Assembly: GCA_045639125.1 (NCBI GenBank)
Contig: JAZUCL010000005.1
Span: 1-46,795 of the forward strand
Direction of reading: 5' to 3'
Source: JAZUCL01 sp045639125
GTDB taxonomy: Bacteria > Bacillota > Clostridia > Oscillospirales > QAMX01
DNA: 46,795 nt
Below the pieces are notes generated by a model. It did no database searches, was not told the DNA's origin, and saw only the letters and a list, made by a program, of their open reading frames with translations. A program made the position numbers and the translations under genes. Positions 7,559 through 16,020 of this stretch are shown here, one piece after another; the first letter of the stretch is position 1, and each line of letters starts with the position of its first letter.

Positions 7559-8743
7559 ATGATCAAAGGCAGATTTGGTATCCACGGAGGACAGTATATT
7601 CCGGAAATCCTTATGGATGAAGTTAAAAAACTTGAAGTTGCATACGAGTTTTTCAAAAACGACCCGGAATTTAACAGTGAACTTGACGCCCTGTTTCGTG
7701 ACTACGCAGGCAGGCCGTCCCTTTTGTACTATGCAGAGAAGATGAGTGCCGATCTTGGCGGTGCAAAAATCTACTTAAAGCGTGAGGACTTGAACCATAC
7801 AGGTTCACACAAAATAAATAATGTACTCGGTCAGGCACTTATGGCGAAAAAGATGGGAAAGACTCGTGTTATCGCTGAAACAGGTGCCGGTCAGCACGGC
7901 GTTGCTACTGCAACTGCGGCAGCATTACTTGGTCTTGAATGTGAAATTTACATGGGCAAGGAAGATACTGACCGTCAGGCACTTAACGTATATCGTATGG
8001 AACTTTTAGGTGCAACTGTACACCCTGTCACAACAGGTACACAGACCCTTAAAGATGCAGTAAATGAAACTATGCGTGAATGGGCTTCTCGTATTCACGA
8101 TACTCATTATGTTTTAGGTTCAGTTATGGGTCCGCACCCATTCCCAACAATCGTGCGTGACTTCCAAAGTGTAATCAGCCGTGAGGCAAGAGCACAAATT
8201 CTTGAACGTGAAGGCAGACTTCCATCAGCAGTCGTTGCCTGCGTTGGTGGCGGGTCAAATGCTATTGGTGCATTTTACCACTTTATCCCTGACTCTGACG
8301 TAAAACTTATCGGCTGTGAGGCGGCTGGTAAAGGCGTTGATACAGCACTCCATGCGGCAACAATTTCAAAGGGACGCATAGGCGTATTCCACGGCATGAA
8401 GTCATATTTCTGTCAAGACGAACAGGGCCAGATTGCCCCTGTATATTCCATTTCCGCAGGTCTTGACTACCCCGGTATCGGCCCTGAACACGCAAATCTC
8501 TATGATACAGGTCGTGCCCAGTACGTTCCTGTCACAGACGAGGAGGCAGTTGAGGCATTTGAGTACATAGCACGAACAGAGGGTATCATTGTTGCAATTG
8601 AAAGTGCCCACGCTATCGCTTACGTGCGTAAAATCGCACCTTCTATGAATAAAGAAGACATCATCATCTGCAACATTTCCGGCAGAGGCGATAAAGACGT
8701 AGCCGCAATCGCACGTTACAGAGGAGTGAAGATAAGTGAGTAG
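7559..8743 (+). CDS. trpB: Tryptophan synthase beta subunit
   Basis: 394 aa, full length for TrpB1. It joins indole (or indole from TrpA) with serine to make tryptophan, using pyridoxal phosphate. The PLP lysine is in GSHKINN (~residue 85), the catalytic Glu in AETGAGQHG, the PLP phosphate loop in GGGSNAIG, and the C-terminal Ser in NISGRGDKD. All expected residues are present. AGAAAGGA precedes the ATG. It overlaps trpA by 8 bp. The other trp genes are not in the window. Confidence 0.97.
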   Translation: MIKGRFGIHGGQYIPEILMDEVKKLEVAYEFFKNDPEFNSELDALFRDYAGRPSLLYYAEKMSADLGGAKIYLKREDLNHTGSHKINNVLGQALMAKKMGKTRVIAETGAGQHGVATATAAALLGLECEIYMGKEDTDRQALNVYRMELLGATVHPVTTGTQTLKDAVNETMREWASRIHDTHYVLGSVMGPHPFPTIVRDFQSVISREARAQILEREGRLPSAVVACVGGGSNAIGAFYHFIPDSDVKLIGCEAAGKGVDTALHAATISKGRIGVFHGMKSYFCQDEQGQIAPVYSISAGLDYPGIGPEHANLYDTGRAQYVPVTDEEAVEAFEYIARTEGIIVAIESAHAIAYVRKIAPSMNKEDIIICNISGRGDKDVAAIARYRGVKISE

Positions 8744-9491
8744 AATTAAAAACGCTTTTGGCGATAAAAAAGCATTTATCGGGTTTATTACTGCAGGAGA
8801 TCCCTCTTTTGCCGATACTAAGTCTTTCATTATTGCAATGGAAGAGGCAGGATTGGACTTAGTTGAATTGGGTGTTCCTTTCTCCGACCCTGTTGCTGAG
8901 GGTGTCGCTGTACAAGACGCAAATATCCGTGCATTAAAGGCCGGAGCAACTCTTGACGGTGTTCTTGATACTGTTGCCGCTTTACGCAAAGAGTCACAAA
9001 TACCCGTTGTGCTTTTGACATACTTAAATCCGATATTTAGTTACGGCTACGAGTCTTTCTTTAGCCGTTGCCGTACTGTCGGTGTAGACGGTGTTTTAAT
9101 CCCCGATCTTCCATACGATGAAAAAAAAGAAATTGCCGATGTTGCAAAGGAAAACGGAGTTGAGATCATATCCCTTTTTGCTCCTTTTGACAAGGCACGT
9201 GTCAAGGAAATAGCAAAAGAAGCAGAGGGCTATGCGTATGTTATGCCTCCTCCTGCACATCATATAGGAATGTCTACAGACGAAGTTTTTGACGCTATTT
9301 CCAGTGTCCGTAACATTCCTATTGTAAAGGAACTTTCCCAAGATGAACTTTTTTCAAATCCATCTTCCGTTTCCAATGCAGACGGATTTATTATTGGCGG
9401 CAACGTATTTGTAGGTATGATTGAAAAATACGGAACAAATGCCACTTCTCATTTGAAATCATTTATCGAAAAAGTTAAAGCAATTTTATAA
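8736..9491 (+). CDS. trpA: Tryptophan synthase alpha subunit, active-site loops diverged
   Basis: 251 aa, GTG start with GAGGAGTG upstream, overlapping trpB and so translationally coupled. Normal TrpA splits indole-3-glycerol phosphate to indole. The catalytic Glu (VELGVPFSDP) and Asp (FSDP) are kept, as is the beta-barrel pattern. Three conserved pieces are not: the loop-6 SRAGVTG-type motif is replaced by PPPAHHIG, the phosphate-binding GFGI is replaced by ELSQ, and the GSAIV phosphate site reads GGNVF. These bind the substrate phosphate, so the normal reaction may be lost. It may instead act as an allosteric partner of TrpB. Assignment to the TrpA family is secure; activity is doubtful. 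Confidence 0.88.
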   Translation: MSRIKNAFGDKKAFIGFITAGDPSFADTKSFIIAMEEAGLDLVELGVPFSDPVAEGVAVQDANIRALKAGATLDGVLDTVAALRKESQIPVVLLTYLNPIFSYGYESFFSRCRTVGVDGVLIPDLPYDEKKEIADVAKENGVEIISLFAPFDKARVKEIAKEAEGYAYVMPPPAHHIGMSTDEVFDAISSVRNIPIVKELSQDELFSNPSSVSNADGFIIGGNVFVGMIEKYGTNATSHLKSFIEKVKAIL

Positions 9492-9497
9492 TTTGTG

Positions 9498-9531
9498 AGC
9501 CGATTTGTATTTATAATGCAAATCGGCTTTA
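9498..9531 (+). terminator. Terminator of trpBA
   Basis: AGCCGATTTG/CAAATCGGCT stem (9498-9507 with 9519-9528), followed by TTATTA. Confidence 0.7.
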
Positions 9532-9537
9532 TTACTA

Positions 9538-9566
9538 TTGCTTATATCTATAAAGTGAGATATAAT
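9538..9566 (+). promoter_or_regulatory. Promoter of the LysR-type regulator gene
   Basis: TTGCTT (9538-9543), 17-nt spacer, TATAAT (9561-9566). Confidence 0.75.
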
Positions 9567-9591
9567 AATAAAAAAGTATTGGAGTAAGAGT

Positions 9592-10488
9592 ATGAACTTA
9601 AATTTTGACTGGTATCGCACATTCTATTATGTTGCTGAATTTGGAAGTGTATCACAAGCGGCAGAGAAATTGTTCATTTCACAGCCTGCCGTAAGTCAGG
9701 TAATTAAGCAGTTGGAGCGAAGTCTTGACTGTTCTCTGTTTGTACGCACTTCAAAAGGTGTCCAACTGACTGCTGACGGAGAAATGCTTTACTACTATGT
9801 AAAACCCGGAGTTGAACAAATAAAGTTAGGTGAAAAGAAAATCCGTGAACTGAAAGAACTTTCAATTGGCGAACTTCATATTGGTGCATCGGATATGACT
9901 CTTAAATTCTATCTTTTGCCGTATCTTGAAACATTTCACCGCCTATATCCTGCAATTAAAATCAGTGTAACAAACGGACCTACTCCTGAAACGGTTGACT
10001 TATTAAGACAAGGTAAAATTGATTTTGGCGTTGTCACAGAACCACTTGACAGTCTCAAAGGATTTACGGCAGAGCCTGTAAGTAAGGTGCATGATGTATT
10101 TATATGCTCCTCTTCTCTTAAAGAGTTGAAAGACAAAGCACACTCTCCAAAAGATCTTGTACCTCTGCCTCTTATATGTCTTGAAAAGAATACAAGTTCA
10201 CGCCGACACTTAGACGAGTTTTTTGCATCTCACGGCTTAACTCTCCAGCCTGAATTTGAACTTGCCACAAGTGACCTAATAGTAGAGTTTGTGAAAAAAG
10301 GTCTTGGCGTTGGCTGTGTAATGCGTGATTTTGCCCTCGATTCTCTCAAACGAGGAGATGTGTACGAACTACAGTTGAGCGAGCCTATTCCTCACCGAAA
10401 TATGCGTATTCTTGTTAATGACCATGCACCTATTTCGAATGCGGCAAAAGTTTTACTGGATATGCTTTACGCTGACGCAGATATTTGA
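9592..10488 (+). CDS. LysR family transcriptional regulator
   Basis: 298 aa, full length. N-terminal winged helix-turn-helix (FYYVAEFGSVSQAAEKLFISQPAVSQ with recognition-helix sequence, residues ~8-33) and a LysR substrate-binding domain from ~90 (IGELHIGASDMTLKFYLLPYL, LRQGKIDFGVV, GLGVGCVM). It lies downstream of trpBA with its own promoter, so it is not necessarily a trp regulator, unlike divergent TrpI of pseudomonads. Ligand and targets unknown. Confidence 0.92.
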   Translation: MNLNFDWYRTFYYVAEFGSVSQAAEKLFISQPAVSQVIKQLERSLDCSLFVRTSKGVQLTADGEMLYYYVKPGVEQIKLGEKKIRELKELSIGELHIGASDMTLKFYLLPYLETFHRLYPAIKISVTNGPTPETVDLLRQGKIDFGVVTEPLDSLKGFTAEPVSKVHDVFICSSSLKELKDKAHSPKDLVPLPLICLEKNTSSRRHLDEFFASHGLTLQPEFELATSDLIVEFVKKGLGVGCVMRDFALDSLKRGDVYELQLSEPIPHRNMRILVNDHAPISNAAKVLLDMLYADADI

Positions 10489-10498
10489 TTTTACTAAT

Positions 10499-10556
10499 AC
10501 TTATTCTCCGTACTCGTATAGTTAGCCATTGGAGTATTATCCTATGTCGAATAAGT
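10499..10556. repeat. Inverted repeat carrying a solitary MITE-like end
   Basis: ACTTATTC (10499-10506) and GAATAAGT (10549-10556) enclose TAGCCATTGGAGTATTATCC (10523-10542). That 20-mer matches the terminal repeat of the 177-bp element at 40219-40395 in 19 of 20 bases at its right end. The interior of that element is absent here, so this is a relic or a very short derivative. It may also end the LysR transcript. Confidence 0.55.
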
Positions 10557-10615
10557 GTTGTAACACACCCTAAAATACTACAAGGCTCGTGTTATTTCTC
10601 TCTTATTCATTGTTT

Positions 10616-10645
10616 TTTACATACACTTTCCATAATAAGTATAAT
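10616..10645 (+). promoter_or_regulatory. Candidate promoter of the car operon
   Basis: TTTACA (10616-10621), 18-nt spacer, TATAAT (10640-10645). A second TATAAT at 10688-10693 lacks a good -35. The leader would be ~170 nt. Confidence 0.55.
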
Positions 10646-10784
10646 AAAATATTGAAATTTCCTATTTTCTTTTTCTCTAAAATAGTGTATAATAATTGGC
10701 AAAGTAAATGCAAGGCTCTTGCTGTGCATTTTTATGACACAAAACGGCAGTGTCCGTTATGAGTTTTAAGATTACATATTAAGT

Positions 10785-10821
10785 AAAGGAGGAACAAAAA
10801 CCTAAAAGATTTAGGTTTTTG
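10785..10821 (+). promoter_or_regulatory. Ribosome site separated from the carA start by a 12-bp hairpin
   Basis: AAAGGAGG (10785-10792) is 30 nt before the ATG at 10823, too far for normal use. Between them lies a perfect 12-bp hairpin (10795-10806 with 10810-10821, loop AGA). When folded it would bring the ribosome site within 3-12 nt of the ATGs at 10823 and 10832. An in-frame TGA directly before 10823 rules out an earlier start. Confidence 0.65.
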
Positions 10822-10822
10822 A

Positions 10823-11905
10823 ATGCAGACTATGGCAAAGAACGTATATCTCATACTTGCCAATGGAAAAGTGTTCGCAGGCAAAAGTTTTGGTGCGTGT
10901 GCCGAAGTTGTTGGCGAACTTGTTTTTTCTACCTCTATGACAGGTTATGTAGAAGCATTGACCGACCCTTCCTATTTTGGACAAATTCTCGTGCAGACAT
11001 TTCCTTGTGGGGGTAATTATGGTTTTATGTCCGCAGATTGTGAGAGTGAGTGTTCTCATTTAAGAGCATACGTTGTACGTGAATGGTGTCAGGATCCTTC
11101 CAATTTCAGATGTGAAGGCGATCTTGACACTTTTTTGCAATCAAAAAACATCGTAGGACTTTATGGAATTGACACTCGTGCATTGACAAAAATTATTCGT
11201 GACGAGGGTGTAATGAATGCAAAAATTGCATTTTCTGACGATGCTTGCGACAAGGTTCTTAAAGAAATTGCAGATTTTAGTATCACAGATGCTGTGGCAA
11301 CTGTATCCCCAAAGACTACTACCCAATACAAAAGCGAAAACGCACGTAAGAATGTTGCTCTCCTTGACTTAGGAACTTGTTCAAGCACAATAAACGCTCT
11401 TACAAGCAGAGGATGTAACGTGACAGTATATCCACACTCTACCTCGCCTGCCGATATTCTTGCAAGCAATCCTGACGGTATCTTAATCTCTGAAGGTCCC
11501 GGTAACCCTTATGAGAATAAAGCACTTATTGAAACGGTAAAGGCTCTTTGTGACAGCGGTACTCCTATTCTTGGCATCGGTCTTGGTCACGAACTTATTG
11601 CCATTTCCGCAGGCGGTAAGTGTGAGAAACTTCACTACGGCCACAGAGGTTCAAATCAGCCTGTTTCCTACTTATCGGAAAATCGTGTTATTGTCACGGC
11701 ACAAAATCACAACTACGCTGTATGTACTGACTCTCTACCTGAAAACGTCAGCGTTACATTCAAAAACGTAAACGACAATTCTTGTGAGGGTATCAAGTTT
11801 ACTGACAAGCCTATTGTCGGTGTATCATTTAGACCAAGTACAGTAACTGCTCCTTTAAGCACAGGCTTTGTATTCGACAGTTTTGTAGTAACTATGACTA
11901 AGTAG
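10823..11905 (+). CDS. carA: Carbamoyl-phosphate synthase small subunit with lost glutaminase triad
   Basis: 360 aa, normal CarA length. The N-terminal small-subunit domain is well conserved (VFSTSMTGYVEALTDPSYFGQI, GIDTRALTKIIR). The C-terminal class I glutamine amidotransferase fold is also recognisable (SEGPGNP, GHRGSNQPV, TAQNHNYAV). However, the nucleophile motif GICLGHQ reads GIGLGHE (Cys to Gly253), and the HPEASPGP motif reads RPSTVTAP (His to Arg337, Glu to Ser339). All three catalytic residues are gone, while the reading frame is intact and the gene is next to carB. Such a subunit cannot hydrolyse glutamine. The complex probably uses free ammonia, as vertebrate CPS1 does after losing only the Cys. 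Stops 17 nt before carB. Start may be 10823 or 10832. Confidence 0.93.
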   Translation: MQTMAKNVYLILANGKVFAGKSFGACAEVVGELVFSTSMTGYVEALTDPSYFGQILVQTFPCGGNYGFMSADCESECSHLRAYVVREWCQDPSNFRCEGDLDTFLQSKNIVGLYGIDTRALTKIIRDEGVMNAKIAFSDDACDKVLKEIADFSITDAVATVSPKTTTQYKSENARKNVALLDLGTCSSTINALTSRGCNVTVYPHSTSPADILASNPDGILISEGPGNPYENKALIETVKALCDSGTPILGIGLGHELIAISAGGKCEKLHYGHRGSNQPVSYLSENRVIVTAQNHNYAVCTDSLPENVSVTFKNVNDNSCEGIKFTDKPIVGVSFRPSTVTAPLSTGFVFDSFVVTMTK

Positions 11906-11922
11906 AAAGGTGAGGTAGAACT

Positions 11923-14900
11923 ATGCCACTGAATAAAGACTTAAAGAAAGTTATGCTCATCGGCTCAGGTCCTATTGTTATCGGACAAGCGGCAGAGTTT
12001 GACTATGCAGGCACTCAGGCGTGTCGTGCATTGAAAGAGGACGGTTTGGAAGTCGTTCTTGTCAACTCAAACCCTGCTACCATTATGACCGACAACGCTA
12101 TGGCAGACAAAATTTATATTGAGCCTCTTACTCTTGAAACTGTCAAGCGTATTATTGAAAAGGAACGTCCTGACAGCCTTCTGTCTACTCTTGGCGGTCA
12201 GACCGGTCTTACATTGTCCATGCAACTTGCAAAAAGCGGTTTTTTGGACAAGTATAATGTAAAACTCCTTGGTGCAAATCCTGAAACTATCGATAAGGCA
12301 GAGGATCGCCAGATGTTTAAGGATACTATGGAGGCTATCGGTCAGCCTTGTATCCCTTCACTCGTTGTAAACGATCTTGATTCTGCAATGACTTTTGCAA
12401 ATCAAATTGGTTATCCCCTTATTATCCGTCCTGCGTTTACGTTAGGCGGTACCGGTGGCGGTATCGTAAACAACGAGGAGGAAATGCGTGAGATTACAAC
12501 AAACGGTCTGCGTATGTCTCCTATTCATCAGGTGCTTGTTGAAAAGTGTATTGCCGGCTGGAAAGAAATTGAATTTGAGGTTATCCGTGACAGCAAGGGC
12601 AACGCAATTACAGTATGTTCTATGGAAAATATGGACCCTGTCGGTGTTCACACCGGTGATTCAATTGTACTTGCTCCTGCAGTTACTCTCTCTGACAAAG
12701 AGTACGATATGCTTCGTACTGCCGCACTTAACATTATTTCAGAACTTAAAATTGAGGGTGGTTGTAACTGTCAGTTTGCACTTAATCCCGACAGTTTTGA
12801 GTATGCAGTAATCGAGGTTAACCCTCGTGTATCTCGTTCTTCTGCACTTGCTTCCAAGGCAACAGGCTACCCGATTGCAAAGGTTGCAGCAAAGATTGCT
12901 ATCGGCTATACTCTTGATGAGATTAAAAATGCCGTCACAGGCAACACTTATGCGTGCTTTGAGCCTGCAATTGACTACGTTGTTGTCAAGTTCCCGAAGT
13001 GGCCATTTGACAAGTTCGTATACGCAAAGCGTACCCTCGGTACACAGATGAAAGCAACAGGCGAAGTTATGGCTATCGGTACGTCATTTGAGCAGGCTAT
13101 TATGAAGGCTGTTCGTGGTGCTGAAATTTCCCACATGACGTTAAACGATAAGAAGATGGCGGCTCTCTCCGATGAGGAGTTGGAGCGTAAACTTCACGAT
13201 TGTGACGATGTGCGTATTTTTGCCGTATACGAGGCTTTACGCCGTGGTGTTACTCCTGAACACATCTTCTCTATCACTAAAATTGATAAATGGTTTACCT
13301 GCAAACTTCAAAACCTTATTAACATGGAAAGAGAACTGTCTAAGGGCAATTTGACAGATGAGTTGTACCTTGAGGCAAAGAAACTCGGTTTCCTTGACGC
13401 TACTATCCGTGAGTTTTCAGGTTGTGAGATTAAAAATCCACGTCATGCCGTATACAAAATGGTTGACACTTGTGCCGCTGAGTTTTCAGCAACTACCCCC
13501 TACTTTTACTCCACCTACGATACAGAAAACGAGGCTGAGGAGTTCCTTGCAAAGAACAAGTCAGACAAGAAGAAAGTTATCGTATTTGGTGCAGGTCCTA
13601 TCCGTATCGGTCAGGGCATTGAGTTTGACTATGCTTCCGTACACTGTGTATGGGCGTTGAAAAAGGCAGGCTATGAGGTAATTATTGTCAACAACAACCC
13701 CGAAACAGTATCTACCGACTTTGACACAGGTGACCGTCTGTACTTTGAGCCATTGACTAACGAGGACGTTATGAACGTCATCTCCACGGAACAACCCTAC
13801 GGTGTAGTCGTTGCATTTGGCGGACAGACTGCTATTAAGTTGACTAAGTTTATGAGTCAAAATGGTGTTCGTATTCTCGGCACACCTGCCGACAGTATCG
13901 ACATGGCAGAGGATCGTGAGAGATTTGATGCACTTTTAGAGGCTCTTGATATTAAGCGTCCACAAGGCTATACAGTTATGTCAACTGACGAGGCCTTGAC
14001 TATTGCCAACAAGATTGAGTACCCTGTACTTATGCGTCCAAGTTACGTTCTTGGCGGTCAGAACATGATTATCGCATTCAACGATGACGATATCATTGAA
14101 TATATGCAGATTATTCTTGCTCAAAACATTGAAAACCCTGTACTTATAGACAAGTATCTCATGGGTACTGAAATTGAGGTTGACGCAATTTGTGATGGTG
14201 AGGATATTCTTATCCCCGGTATCATGGAGCATATTGAACGTGCAGGTATTCACTCAGGTGACTCTATTGCCGTATATCCTGCATGGAATGTCTCTGACAG
14301 TATGAAAGAACGTATCATTGAATGTTCCAAGGCATTGGCTGTTAACTTAAAAACTTGCGGTCTTGTCAACATTCAATATCTCATCTATAACAATGAACTC
14401 TATGTAATTGAGGTAAACCCACGTTCTTCTCGTACTATTCCCTACATCAGCAAGGTTACGGGCGTGCCAATGGTTGACTTGGCAACTCGCTGTATGCTTG
14501 GCGAAAAACTTAAAGATATGGGCTACGGTGTAGATTTATATCCGGTGTCCCCATACGTTGCAATTAAAGTGCCTGTATTCTCCTTTGAAAAACTTATTGA
14601 CGTTGACACCCACTTAGGACCGGAGATGAAGTCAACAGGTGAGGTTTTGGGTATCGCTTCCTCATTTACAGAGGCACTTTATAAGGGCCTTACAGCGGCA
14701 GGCTACAAGATGAAGAAACGTGGCGGTGTATTCCTTACAGTACGAAATACAGACCAGTGCGAAATTGCCGAAGTCGCTAAAAAGTACTTTGACTTAGGCT
14801 TCAAACTCTACGCTACTGAGGGTACTGCGGCTACTATCGCAGACGCAGGCTATCCTGTAACTTCCGTTGCTAAAATCCACGAAAACCCTGAAAACAACTC

Positions 14901-15966
14901 CCTTACTCTTCTTGAAAGTGGCAAGATTGACTACATGATTTCCACTTCTGCAAAGGGACGTATCCCCTCTTATGCAAGTGTTAAGTTGCGTCGTAGAGCA
15001 GTTGAGAGAAGTATTCCTTGTCTTACATCTATTGATACGGCACATGCTCTTGCGGATAGTCTCAAGAGCCGTTACAGTGAATATAGCACAGAACTTGTAG
15101 ATATAAATGATATGCGTACCGAGCGTACAAAACTTAAGTTTACAAAGATGCACGGTTGCGGTAACGACTACATCTACTTCTCAACTTTTGACCAGAAAAT
15201 AAATAACCCCAACGGACTGTCTGTAAGTTTCGCTGACCGCCATTATGGTATCGGCGGTGACGGTGTAATTCTTATCTGTCCGTCTGAAGTTGCAGACGCA
15301 AAGATGCGTATATTTAACCTTGATGGCAGTGAGGGAATGATGTGCGGTAACGGTATACGCTGTGTCGGTAAGTACCTTTACGACTACGGCTTAACTGACA
15401 AGACTACAATCACCGTTGAAACACTCAGTGGTATTAAAACACTTGACCTAACCATTTCCGACGGCAAGGTTTCCGGTGTCTGTGTTGATATGGGCAAACC
15501 TGTACTCAATCCCCGTCTTATCCCCGTAAATCACGACGGACAGACACTCATAAATGAGCCTGTAAATATTGGTGACAAACCTTATAACATCACCTGTGTA
15601 TCTATGGGCAATCCCCACTGTATCGTATTTAGAAATGATGTAGACGTTCTCGACCTTGAGGAAATCGGTCCGATGTTTGAAAACAGCGAACTGTTCCCTG
15701 AGCGTGTAAACACTGAGTTTGTCAAAGTTCTGGGACCCAACCTCTTAAAGATGCGTGTATGGGAACGTGGCAGTGGCGAAACATGGGCTTGCGGTACAGG
15801 TGCGTGTGCGGCGGCTGTTGCGGCTGTCGAAAACGGTTTCTGTAAGAAAGGACAAGATATTACTGTCAAGTTAAAGGGCGGCGACCTTATCATTCGCTAC
15901 ACCGACGAGGGTGTATTTATGTCGGGAGAGGCTCATACAGTATTCGAAGGAACAATTACAATTTAA
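11923..15966 (+). CDS. carB-dapF: Carbamoyl-phosphate synthase large subunit fused to diaminopimelate epimerase
   Basis: 1347 aa with no internal stop. Residues 1-~1062 are a complete CarB: first ATP-grasp half (IGSGPIVIGQAAEFDYAGTQ, EVNPRVSRSS), second half (FGAGPIRIGQGIEFDY, EVNPRSSRT) and the MGS-like allosteric domain (GFKLYATEGTAATI). Residues ~1071-1347 are a complete DapF, starting LKFTKMHGCGNDY, with both catalytic Cys in MMCGNGIRC and WACGTGACAAA. The linker is about STELVDINDMRTERT. No ribosome site precedes the Met at 15112, so DapF is probably made only as part of the fusion. CarB makes carbamoyl phosphate for pyrimidines and arginine; DapF makes meso-diaminopimelate for lysine and cell wall. 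AGGTGAGG precedes the ATG at 11923. Confidence 0.96.
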   Translation: MPLNKDLKKVMLIGSGPIVIGQAAEFDYAGTQACRALKEDGLEVVLVNSNPATIMTDNAMADKIYIEPLTLETVKRIIEKERPDSLLSTLGGQTGLTLSMQLAKSGFLDKYNVKLLGANPETIDKAEDRQMFKDTMEAIGQPCIPSLVVNDLDSAMTFANQIGYPLIIRPAFTLGGTGGGIVNNEEEMREITTNGLRMSPIHQVLVEKCIAGWKEIEFEVIRDSKGNAITVCSMENMDPVGVHTGDSIVLAPAVTLSDKEYDMLRTAALNIISELKIEGGCNCQFALNPDSFEYAVIEVNPRVSRSSALASKATGYPIAKVAAKIAIGYTLDEIKNAVTGNTYACFEPAIDYVVVKFPKWPFDKFVYAKRTLGTQMKATGEVMAIGTSFEQAIMKAVRGAEISHMTLNDKKMAALSDEELERKLHDCDDVRIFAVYEALRRGVTPEHIFSITKIDKWFTCKLQNLINMERELSKGNLTDELYLEAKKLGFLDATIREFSGCEIKNPRHAVYKMVDTCAAEFSATTPYFYSTYDTENEAEEFLAKNKSDKKKVIVFGAGPIRIGQGIEFDYASVHCVWALKKAGYEVIIVNNNPETVSTDFDTGDRLYFEPLTNEDVMNVISTEQPYGVVVAFGGQTAIKLTKFMSQNGVRILGTPADSIDMAEDRERFDALLEALDIKRPQGYTVMSTDEALTIANKIEYPVLMRPSYVLGGQNMIIAFNDDDIIEYMQIILAQNIENPVLIDKYLMGTEIEVDAICDGEDILIPGIMEHIERAGIHSGDSIAVYPAWNVSDSMKERIIECSKALAVNLKTCGLVNIQYLIYNNELYVIEVNPRSSRTIPYISKVTGVPMVDLATRCMLGEKLKDMGYGVDLYPVSPYVAIKVPVFSFEKLIDVDTHLGPEMKSTGEVLGIASSFTEALYKGLTAAGYKMKKRGGVFLTVRNTDQCEIAEVAKKYFDLGFKLYATEGTAATIADAGYPVTSVAKIHENPENNSLTLLESGKIDYMISTSAKGRIPSYASVKLRRRAVERSIPCLTSIDTAHALADSLKSRYSEYSTELVDINDMRTERTKLKFTKMHGCGNDYIYFSTFDQKINNPNGLSVSFADRHYGIGGDGVILICPSEVADAKMRIFNLDGSEGMMCGNGIRCVGKYLYDYGLTDKTTITVETLSGIKTLDLTISDGKVSGVCVDMGKPVLNPRLIPVNHDGQTLINEPVNIGDKPYNITCVSMGNPHCIVFRNDVDVLDLEEIGPMFENSELFPERVNTEFVKVLGPNLLKMRVWERGSGETWACGTGACAAAVAAVENGFCKKGQDITVKLKGGDLIIRYTDEGVFMSGEAHTVFEGTITI

Positions 15967-15985
15967 TCTTATAAGGTAATAACTG

Positions 15986-16020
15986 ACCGCCGTTGTAAAT
16001 TTTTACAACGGCGGTTTTTC
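15986..16020. terminator. Bidirectional terminator after the car operon
   Basis: 14-bp perfect stem (15986-15999 with 16002-16015) followed by TTTTTC on the + strand; also serves the ABC operon ending at 16020 on the minus strand. Confidence 0.85.

Larger units (their letters stand above)
10489..10822 (+). other. 334-bp intergenic region upstream of carA
   Basis: No gene. It holds a terminator-like inverted repeat with a MITE-end fragment (10499-10556), a carA promoter candidate, leader hairpins and an unusual hairpin at the start codon. Two small leader hairpins can be drawn: AAATGCA/TGCATTT (10706-10712 with 10725-10731) and AACGG/CCGTT (10743-10747 with 10754-10758). No PyrR-binding consensus was recognised. 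Confidence 0.6.

Noticed and set aside
11554..11905. Frameshift or pseudogene explanation for the odd CarA C terminus
   Set aside because: Conserved motifs before, between and after the changed residues are all in one frame, so these are substitutions, not a shifted segment.
15100..15180. Separate dapF gene with its own start inside carB
   Set aside because: No stop between the domains and no Shine-Dalgarno before the Met at 15112 or the Met at 15148-15160; a fusion is simpler.
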